Part shown: positions 50,229-61,200 of the stretch, in pieces | Numbering within the stretch: position 1 is the first letter of the stretch | How the letters are laid out: every line of letters starts with the position of its first letter | From: an uncultured Bacteroidota bacterium | GTDB taxonomy: Bacteria; Bacteroidota; Bacteroidia; Chitinophagales; Chitinophagaceae | Direction: 5' to 3' | Assembly (NCBI GenBank): GCA_903903635.1 | Contig: CAIUZK010000026.1 | Coordinates: forward strand, 1-64,000 | Length of the DNA stretch: 64,000 nucleotides | Notes under the pieces: generated by a model | What the model saw: only the letters and a program-made list of their open reading frames with translations | The model's database searches: none | What the model was told of the DNA's origin: nothing | Program-made: the position numbers and the translations under genes

Positions 50229-51707
50229 TTATTTCTTTGATGCGCTCCAGATAAGTTGTTCCATGTCTTTCTTTGAAAGAATGATACTGGCACGGTAGCT
50301 TGGTACAGGTAACCATTTATTATCAGGTTCACTCCATCTTTCTGCTGCAGCGCCCCAGATCAGCGTCTTATCCGGCTTCACGATCAATATTTTATTATCG
50401 GGTCCTGCTGTAGAAATAAATACAGATTTATCGGGCAATTCAAGCACATTACCCCCTGAAGGATACCCCTCAGGGCCATGCTCCTTACTGGCACACTCAT
50501 ATTCCCATACTTTGTTCAGATGTTCATTTGCAGTTTGCGGTTCCTTAAATTTTATTACAGAAGGATAACTTCCCGGATTGCAAACATTATTGTTGAAAAG
50601 GTAGATGTACCCATCTTGTCCTGGCCTGATGCTGTGCTGATCACAAAACATATGATTGTCTGCATTGGAGACGCCGGGGTTGAACAGTTCACCATAATTA
50701 TTGAGCACAGTACCTTCAGGATATTTTATTTTGATGATCCGGTTCAGGTATTTTACACTAATATAAATGATCTGGTTTTGCTCATCAAAATAAAATGAGT
50801 TCTCATGAAACAGGTCGATAATAGGGCGGTTGTTACGGGAAACATAATATTTAAGGTCCGATTCTTCGAAGTAATGCGATGTTTTCCATTGCCATACAAT
50901 ATTACCGGCAGCATCATACTCAGCCAAAACACCAAATACGGATTTAGGAACAGAAGTACGGTCTTCGAAATTTATTTTGATAGTATTATTGCTGCGCAGT
51001 GTGCAGAATAAGTTTTCATTGGCATAGATCATATAGTGCCCGTTACTGAGTCTTGTAAATTCATGGTGGTAGTACTCTCTGTTTTCGCCGCTGATAGCCC
51101 CGTTGTTTGGAGCCTTCCAAAGTATTGATCCGTCAATCGTTGTTTCCCAGGCATCGCTCTGGATGAAAGTTAATGAACCCCGTGAGGTGATTTTAAGGTC
51201 GCGTGGCTCTATATTTTTACCTTCAATAAGCGGGAGATACCAGACAGGCTTCCCTGCCATATCATAAATAACCTTCGTTCCATCCAGTATAATGTAAGCA
51301 TCTTTAAATTGCTGCGCTGAGGTAGTGATCCTAAGTCTTGATTTGGAGGTGTCTACCTCGGGAATAGTGCCTGTTGAAAAGTGAAAGAAAACAGCGCCTG
51401 TCTGGCTTTTGGCTTCAGCCTCAGGCACTATGCGCCATGTGTATTGGCAACCAAACCAGGGGACTTCGGCAATAACTTTGTTGGTTTTGCTATGTACAGT
51501 CTTGATGATGTTTTTTTTGAATTGTTTTTCATTATTCAGATTACCTGAAGCAATTTCAAGAATATAATTCTGTGGTTTATTTTTGGCCGGGAATGAAAAC
51601 CCGATCATGCGGTAATTGAGTATACTGGCTTCCTTGGGAGTAACCTGGGCGAAGATCAATACAGGTACTAGTAGTAAAGTTAAAACGAAACCAATGGCTT
51701 TTAGCAT
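50229..51707 (-). CDS. Arylsulfotransferase (ASST)-like exported protein
   Basis: Signal peptide MLKAIGFVLTLLLVPVLIFAQ at 51707; FTRLSNGHYMIYANE...GVLAEYDAAGNIVWQWKTSHYF...NADNHMFCDQHSIRPGQDGYIYLFNN. Start corrected from 51827. Confidence 0.65.
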   Translation of the reverse strand: MLKAIGFVLTLLLVPVLIFAQVTPKEASILNYRMIGFSFPAKNKPQNYILEIASGNLNNEKQFKKNIIKTVHSKTNKVIAEVPWFGCQYTWRIVPEAEAKSQTGAVFFHFSTGTIPEVDTSKSRLRITTSAQQFKDAYIILDGTKVIYDMAGKPVWYLPLIEGKNIEPRDLKITSRGSLTFIQSDAWETTIDGSILWKAPNNGAISGENREYYHHEFTRLSNGHYMIYANENLFCTLRSNNTIKINFEDRTSVPKSVFGVLAEYDAAGNIVWQWKTSHYFEESDLKYYVSRNNRPIIDLFHENSFYFDEQNQIIYISVKYLNRIIKIKYPEGTVLNNYGELFNPGVSNADNHMFCDQHSIRPGQDGYIYLFNNNVCNPGSYPSVIKFKEPQTANEHLNKVWEYECASKEHGPEGYPSGGNVLELPDKSVFISTAGPDNKILIVKPDKTLIWGAAAERWSEPDNKWLPVPSYRASIILSKKDMEQLIWSASKK

Positions 51708-52250
51708 GAAGTGAATTTTATGCTGGTTGCTTTGAACATAGCGATATAAAAATGACTGATTTCTGACAAAATTAAAATTTATAAGGTTATTGAGGGGAAA
51801 ATAAATTTCAGAAGAGCAAACCAGCATTTCATTAAAATTTCATGATTAGAATCAGTTTTAAAGACAAAATGTACTTTTGTATTAACACATAAAGCAATAA
51901 ATGAATAATTAGCTGAAAATTAATGAATTAGGGCATAAATGGTATTCCTGAGTAGTATTTGGATGGCATAAATCAACAATTACCGATTGGAATGGCAAAT
52001 CGCCCTGTAAAAATTTATTTTTAAGTATTTCGTCTAAAAAAAGGAGAAAAAAAATTTTTTTATTGAACAAATTGCATATCTTGGCAGAGTTAATAAAAAC
52101 ATAATTATGTGCCTGCGCTTAAAAACGTGGGTATTTTTTACCACCCTACTATCACCTTGTGAGCTTAGTTTTTATTAATAATTGCAGTAAAATCAAGTAG
52201 TACAGCACCGTTTTCAATATTAATTCAACGTTTTATTTAAAAATCCAGGT

Positions 52251-55200
52251 ATGAAGAAAGTCTATTTTTCTCTATTGATGGCATGTTTTAGCATACTTAC
52301 GCTAAACGCTATCGCGCAAACAACGACGTATAGTACCCCGGGGGCCTATACATTCACTTGCGGGTCCGGCTATTCGGCCGTTACCATTGATATGGCCGGA
52401 GCACAGGGTGGCGCTTCCGGAGCTGGCGCACCTGGAGGTAAGGGCGGCCGAGTACAGGCTACACTTACCGTATCTGCGGGGCAGGTGTTGTACATCAACG
52501 TGGGTGGCGCAGGAACTGCATATAGCTATTGCTCTGCAAGAGCTGGCGGGGCCAATGGCGGCGGTACCGGTTATGGATACGGCGGCGGCGGTGGCGGTAT
52601 GTCCGACATCCGTAAAGCATCCGGAGCATTTTCTTCAACCAATGAATACCTGGTTGCCGGCGGTGGCGGTGGCGCAGGTTATAATTATGGCAACAATACA
52701 GAGCAGGGCGGCGATGGTGGCGGCCTTATAGGTGGTGTAGGTTATCAGGGTAGCCCTGGCGCACCAACCCCATCATTATGCGGATCTGGCGGAACCCAGA
52801 CTGCTGGTGGCTCTGGTGCAACCAGTTATGGTACACCTGCAGGAACTTTCGGTCAGGGAGGAAATTGCACAGGTGGCCAATGTTATTCAGGCGGCGGCGG
52901 CGGCGGCTGGTATGGTGGCGGTACCGGAGCATATGGCGGCGGCGGCGGCGGTTCCTCGAATCTTGCCGGTACCGGTGTGCTTAGCGCTACTACAACTCCT
53001 GCTTACCAGTCAGGTAATGGTTTTGTAAGTATTACTCCGTTACCTCCTACGGTTACAGCAGCTCCTTCATCACTTGCATTCGGGGCGGTTTCGGTATCTA
53101 CTACATCAGCGCCAATGATTACCAATCTTACCGGTATCGCTTTAACAGGTGTTGCGCTTACCCTTACTCCTCCGGCGAATTTCCTTATTTCATTGGATGG
53201 TAGTACCTGGAGTTCAACACCGTTAACTTATACGTATGTTGGAAGTACATTTTCTCAAATACTTTTTGTAGAATTTAATCCGACAGCGATTACTTCATAT
53301 GCCGGTAACCTGGCAATATCAGGCGGCGGTCTTGCTGCAACCGTAAATGTGCCTTTAAGCGGTACTGGTACCAACCCATGTTCAGGTACACCTACTGCCG
53401 GCGCTGCTACCATCAACGGAACAACAACAGCTTCTGGAAACAGTAGTACCAATTTTACATTGAATGTGCCAAGTGCAACTGTAGGTGGTGGTATCACATA
53501 CCAGTGGCAGGTATCAACTACTTCTTCAACAGGCCCATGGACAAATATCGGTGGCGCCAATACGCAATCTTATGTTTACTCAGGTCTGGCAGGCAACAGT
53601 TGGTTCCAGTGTGTGGTAAGTTGTGGCGCTTCTTCGGCTACATCAGGTACAGTATCAGCAACATTTACTATGCCTGGGTCTTCATGTACACCAGTTTATA
53701 TGTACAATTGCTCCAGCTATCCGATGAGTTGCAGTATCAATTCATTAATAGGATTTGCAGGATCAATTTCGGATCCAGGAGCATGTGGACCAAATTATGT
53801 GGATAATACTGGTTCTATGAATGTAACACTTAAGGGTGGTACGACCTACAGTATTACCTATGGTCTTTCCACATCTTATTACAGTTCATTTGCAGCTCAG
53901 GTATGGATAGACTTTAATGATAATGGTGTAATGGAATCTTCAGAAACAGTTGGTGGTTTTGCACAAGGAGCATATAGCGTAACTACACCGGTCGGCACTA
54001 TTACACTTCCTGCAGGCGCTGCTCCAGGTGTTCATCGTATGAGAATTGAAGGTGTTTATGCGCCTACAAGCTATAGTGAGCCGAACTATCCAAGTATGAC
54101 AGGATGTCCGACCTCTTCTTATTATTACGGAAATACAAGGGATTATAAAGTTATTATTCCTCCTCCAACAGGATCGCTTGCTGCAACCAGTGTAAGTCCG
54201 TTTGGGAATGTTACTGTGGGTACAAGTTCGGTGCCTGTGGCATATACATCTTTAACCGGGACTACCCTGACTCCAGGTGTTGGTTTGCTTTCAGTTACAG
54301 CGCCTGCCAATTACCAGGTTTCTACAACAGGAAGTACATGGAGTAACAGCGTTTTTGTACCTTATATAGGAGGTACTTTGACTAGTAAGAATGTATATGT
54401 TCAGTTTAACCCGACTGCAGTAAGTTCATATACCGGAAACGTTACCGTTACAGGTGGTGGAATACCAGCAACAGTAAACGTACCTGTTTCAGGAAGTGGC
54501 GTAGCTACAGCATGTTCTGGCGCACCTACACCAGGCGCGGCATCTGTTACTCCAACATCGGGCGGTGGTGCTACAACATTTACACTTAGCCTTCCCGGCG
54601 TTTCAGCAGTTGGTGGATTAATGTTCCAGTGGCAGTACTCTACAGACGGAGGTACTACCTGGAATAATATTGCCAATGGAATTTATGCCACAGCCATCTT
54701 TACCGGAATATTTGCCACTACGCAATTCAGGTGCCAGGTTAGCTGCGGCACAGGCGCTGCGGTAAATTCTACACCGGTAACAGCAACCTATTCAGCAGGG
54801 GCTATGGCTGCTTCAAGTTGTACACCTACATTCTCTTCGGCAAGTGCAGCATGTTCATCTTATTCAATGTGGATGAGGATACAGTCATTAATTGGTACAT
54901 CCGGTTCGATAGCTGATGCTACTGCTTGTACCGGTACCGGATATGAGAATCTGACAGCTTCTTACACAGTTACATTGAGTTCAAATACTACCTACTCATG
55001 TACCTTAAACACGGGTGGTTCTTACCCAAGTTCTATGGGTGCACAGGTATGGATAGATTTTAATAATAACGGAATTTTCGAATCAACTGAAAGTGTGGGT
55101 GGTTATGGATTAAGCACAACCAGCAGTACTTCTCCTGTTATTACATTGACAATACCTGGAGGTGCTCCTTCAGGCAGTTTCCGCATGAGGGTAGTTGGTA

Positions 55201-58200
55201 ACTACAACTGTTGCGGTGCAACAACTTATCCGGGCATGAACCCATGTCCAACAACAGCAATTACTTATGGTGATGTTCGTGATTATACCTGCGTAATACT
55301 TGGTGGCGCTCTTCCATGTACCGGGGTTCCAACTGCTGGTATAGTAAGTGCAACACCAATAGCAAGTTGTAGCGCATTTACTGCAAATATGTTTAATGTT
55401 GGTGAGCCATCAGCACCTGGATCAGGTCTTACTTACCAATGGCAGACATCAAGTAGTCCAACAACCGGCTTTACAAATATTGCCGGAGCAACAAATGCAA
55501 GTTATCTGCCTGCAATTTCATCTATAGGAACTGTATACTTCAGAGACAGTGTAAGATGTGTACCAAGCGCTACAGCCGCAGTATCTTCATCACTTGGTCT
55601 GACACTGAATGCAGCGCCAACTGCTATTACAGGAACTGCATCAATATGTGCCGGAACTGTGACCACTTTATCATCTACACCAGGTGGCGGAACATGGAGC
55701 AGCAGCAATCCGGCCGCAGTTACCATTAATGCAGCTACCGGTGTTATCACTGGTGTTAGCACCGGAACTTCAACTATTACTTATGTATTGTCTACAGGCT
55801 GTTTCAGCACCAGAGTTGTAACAGTTAATCCGCAGCCATCTGCAATAACAGGTTCAGGTACTGTGTGCGGAAGCCTTACAACCGCATTGAGCTCTTCACC
55901 AGGTGGTGGTACATGGACCAGTTCCAATACCTCACTAGCCACAGTTGATCCTGCTACCGGAATAGTAACGGGCGGAGCATCAGGTAATCCTACAATTGTT
56001 TATACATTACCTACAGGTTGTTCTTCATCATTCCCGATGACTGTAAATGCATTATCGGCTATTACCGGTACTCCCAGTATGTGTATGAGTTACACAACAG
56101 TGCTGGCTGATGCTACACCAGGAGGTACCTGGAGCAGCAGTACAACCGGTGTTGCTACTGTTAATACTACAGGTGTGGTTACGAGTGTTTCGATAGGTAC
56201 AACAACAATTTCATATTCCATAGCTTCAACAGGTTGTACTGCAACCGTACTGGTGGCTGTTACACCTCCTCCAAGCGTATATAGTATGACTGGTGGCGGT
56301 TCTTACTGCTCAGGTACTACAGGAGGTGTTATAGTAGGTCTTACCGGATCGAATGCAGGTATGAGTTATACCTTATTTAATGGTACAACACCTGTATCGT
56401 CATTGATAGGTGCAGGTTTCGCATTCAATTTCCCTGCCGTATTTGGTGCAGGAATTTATACAGTAGTTGCAGGAAGTGGTACGCCATGCGCAACTAATAT
56501 GACTGGTACATCTACTGTTGTTATCAATCCGTTACCAACTCCATATGTTGTTTCAACATCTGGTGGTGGCGCTTATTGCGCTGGTGGTACTGGCGTTCAC
56601 ATTTACCTGAATTCATCTCAGATTGGTATCAACTACCAGTTATTCAATGGTACTACTCCGGTTGGTGGTCCTATATCAGGTACAAGTGCTGTACTTGACT
56701 TCGGCCTTGTTACCGCCGGTACTTACACAATAACCGGTTATAATACATCAACAACATGTACAGGGCCAATGGCTAATTCAGTAACGGTATCCATCAATCC
56801 ATTACCAACACCATTTACAGTAACACCTTCAGCAGGTGGCTATTGTGCAGGTGGTGCAGGTGTTACTGTTGGATTGAGCGGTTCACAGACTGGTGTAACT
56901 TATCAGTTACTGCTTTCTGGCGTTCCTGTTACAGGTGCAGTTCAGGCAGGTACAGGCTCAGCGCTTGTATTCGGTCTGATGACAGTAGGCGGAACATATA
57001 CAGTTCAGGCTACTAACAATACAACTGGTTGTTCAACTATTATGGGTGGATCATCTGTAATCACTGTTAATCCTTATCCAACTGTATTCTCAGTAACCGG
57101 TGGTGGTGGTATCTGCCCTTCAGGCGCTGGTGTTAGTGTTGGTCTTAATGGTTCTCAGGCAGGTGTGAATTATCAGTTATACAGAGGTGGTGTGTTGGTT
57201 ACCGGATCAGGCTATAACCTGCCAGGAACCGGCGCGGCACTTGATTATGGTTTACAAACAACTCCGGGCGCGTATACAGTTGTCGCTACAAATGGCGGAT
57301 CTGGTTGCGCAAGCAATATGTCATTGAGTGCAAATGTTGTACTTAATCCTGCTCCAACCTTGTTCTCAGTTACACCTACTACAGGTAGCTATTGTACAGG
57401 TGGCATAGGTGTGCATGTAGGTTTGAGCGGTTCTGTAACCGGTACCAACTATACTTTGTATAACGGTGCTACCATTTATGGCGCAGCAAGTGGTACAGGT
57501 TCTGCGGTTGATTTCGGATTAATGGTTGCTGGTGGTACTTATACTGTAGTTGCTCAGATTGTAACTACAGGATGTACTGGTAGTATGACCGGTAGTTCAG
57601 TAATAAATGTAAATCCATTACCTACTGCTTTCAATGTAACAGTTGCCGGTGGCGGCGCTTATTGTGCCGGTGGTGCAGGCCAGGTAATCGGTCTTTCAGG
57701 TTCAACTTCAGGTATCAATTACCAGTTGTTCAGAGGTGGTGTTGCAGTAGGAACAGCAGTTGCCGGTACAGGTTCTGCAATCAGTTTCCCTGCACAGACA
57801 ATAGCCGGATCTTATACTGTAGTAGGTACAAATACAGTTACTCTTTGTACTAACGCAATGACCGGTAGTGCTTCCATTACAGTTCTTCCAACACCAGTTA
57901 CTTATACAATAACCGGTGGCGGTGGTTTCTGCTCTGGCGGTACAGGTTTGCACATTGGTCTTGCCGGTTCTGATATAGGTATCAATTATCAGTTATACAA
58001 TACAGGTCTTGCCGTTGGCGCGCCGGTAGCTGGTCTTGGCGGGGTGCTTGATTTTGGGCTATTCACTACAGCCGGTACTTATACAGTTATAGGTACTAAT
58101 GGTACTACTTCATGTACAAGTACAATGACGGGAAGTCCGGTAATCAGTATCAATCCGTTACCTCCAGTTAATATTGTTTTACCAGGCGGAAGCACAAGTT

Positions 58201-61200
58201 TCTGCGCAGGTGGAACAGGTGTTGCTATTGGCCTTAATGGCTCAGTGACCGGTATCAATTATCAATTATACAATGGCACAACTGCTGTAGGCGCTCCGGT
58301 TTCAGGAACTACAGGTTCTGCTTTATCATTCGGATTACAGACAGCAGCAGGTACTTATACTGCAGTTGCAACCAATCCGGCAACTACATGTTCAATTAAT
58401 ATGACAGGTAGCACAGTAGTAATAGTTAAACCATTGCCTGTAGCATATAATGTAACAGGTGGCGGCGGTTATTGCTCAGGTGGTACCGGAATGCATGTTA
58501 ACCTGAGCAATTCTGTTCCAGGTGTTAAGTATCAGTTGTTCAACACTTCAGGCGCTGTTACCGGTGCATTACTTAATGGTACAGGCTTTGCTCTTGACTT
58601 CGGTCTGATTACTGTACCAAGTGTTTATACTGTTGTTGCAACAGATACAACTACTTTGTGTACTAATAACATGACCGGAAGTGTGACCATTTCTGTCAAT
58701 CCATTGCCAACCGCATTTGTTATCGGTGGTGGTGGTAACTATTGTGCAGGAACAGGTGGTACTCATATTACATTAAGCAACTCAACTGTAGGTATCAACT
58801 ATCAGTTGATGATTGGCACAACGCTTTCCGGCGCACCTGTTTCAGGTACCGGCAGCGCTCTTGATTTCGGTTTACGCACAGCAGCAGGTGTATATACTGT
58901 GGTAGCTACCAACGCTACAACAGGTTGCACCAGCAATATGACTGGTTCTGCTACAATAGCTATCAATCCTTTACCAACTGCATTCAATGTAATTGGTGGT
59001 GGTAACTATTGTCCAGGTGGACCAGGAGTACATGTAGGTTTGAGTGGTTCAGTAACTGGTACAGTATATCAGTTATACAATGGTGCAAGTATCGTTGGAG
59101 CTCCAATATCCGGTACAGGCGCAGCTCTTGACTTCGGTTATGTTACTGCAACAGGTACTTATACTGTGGTTGGAACTAACCTTGGTACATCCTGCTCTGG
59201 CAGCATGACAGGCAGCGTGGTTGTGGGTGTATCTCCATTACCGGTTGTTTATAATGTTACCGGTACAAGTAACTATTGCCCAGGCGGCGCCGGAAGCCAT
59301 GTTGGTTTGAGCGGCTCATCAACCGGTGTTTCTTATCAGTTATTTAAAGGCGGTATTATCTCAGGCCCTGCATTTACAGGTACTGGTTCCGCTTTGGATT
59401 TTGGTTTACAGACTACAGGTACTTATACAGTTATTGCAACAGGGGTATCTACTACTTGTTCCAATAACATGAATGGAAGCGCAGTAATAGGCATCAGCCC
59501 ATTACCTACTTTACATTCTGTAACCGGTGGCGGTAACTATTGCACCGGCGGTACCGGATTGCATGTAGGCCTGAACGGTTCGGATGCAAGTACATGGTAT
59601 CAGTTGTATAAGGGCTCTACCATGGTTGGTACTCCAATGGCAGGTACAGGGACTTCACTTGATTTCGGTTTACAAACTGCTCCTGGTGTTTATACAGTAA
59701 GTGCAAACAGTACATCAACTACATGTAGCAGCACAATGTCAGGAAGCGTAACAATCAGTACAATTCCATTGCCTTCAACATTTAGTGTATTAGGTGGTGG
59801 TAACTATTGCGCTGGCGGAGCAGGTGTTGATATTACATTAAGCGGTTCAGTTACCGGTGTAAATTATCAGCTATATAATGGTACTACTGCTGCAGGCAGT
59901 TCAGTATCAGGTTCTGGTTCTTCTATTGACTTCGGTATGCAGACAGCCGCAGGTACTTATACAGTAGTTGCTACTGACGGTACTACACTTTGTACAAACA
60001 ACATGACAGGTAGTGTAACTGTGGTTATCAACCCATTACCTACTCCATATGTTGTAACCGGCGGCGGTAATTTCTGCTCAGGTGGTACAGGCGTTCATGT
60101 AACGCTCGCAGGTTCTGATATTGGTACCACCTACCAGTTGTTCAATAGCGGTATCGCAGTGTCTGGTGCAATACCAGGTACTGGTTTTGTTCTTGACTTC
60201 GGTTTACAAACTGCAGCAGGTACTTATACTGTGGTTGGTACAAATGCTTCAACTACTTGTACCGGTAACATGACAGGCAGTGTAACAATAAATGTTAATC
60301 CATTACCAACAGCATATACTGTGTCTGGTTCAGGCAGCAGCTATTGTGCAGGTGGTGCAGGAATCGATGTCACATTAAGTGGTTCTGATATTGGCACCAA
60401 CTACCAGCTTTATAATGGCGCAAGTCCGGTAGGTGGCGCAGTTGCAGGCACAAGTGGCGCTATCGACTTCGGATATCGCACAGGTACAGGAACATATACA
60501 GTAATTGCTATTAACACATCTACTACATGTTCAGGTAGCATGACAGGCGCAGCGATTGTTGCTATCAGCCCGATGCCTATAGCTTATACAGTTACAGGCG
60601 GTGGTAGTTTCTGTAACGGATCAACCGGTGTTCATGTTGGTCTCAGCGGATCGAATACAGGCGTACTTTATCAGTTGTATCATGGTACTGCTCCGGTTGG
60701 ATCTTCAATTGCAGGAACAGGTGGTCCACTTGATTTCGGCGCTCAGACAGCAGCAGGTGGTTACTCAGTAGTAGCTACAAATACAGGTTCTACTTGTACC
60801 AATAACATGTCGGGTACTGTAACTATTACAGTTAACGCATTACCTGCACCATTCAACGTTACCGGTGGTGGTAATTTCTGTGCTACCGGTACAGGTGTAC
60901 CTGTTGGCTTAAGTGGTTCAATTTCAGGTAACTCATATCAGTTATACAAATCAGGAATCGCAGTTGGCAGTCCTTTGACAGGAACAGGTTCACTACTTGA
61001 TTTCGGATTGAAAACTGCTGCAGGCAACTATACCGTAATAGCTACCAACAGCACTACTACATGTTCTAACTACATGACTGGTACTGTTTCAGTAGGTGTA
61101 GATCCATTACCTGCTGCTTACAGTGTAACAGGTGGTGGTAACTATTGCCCGGGTGGTTCTGGTGTACATGTTGGTTTGGGTAATTCAGCAACCGGTACAA

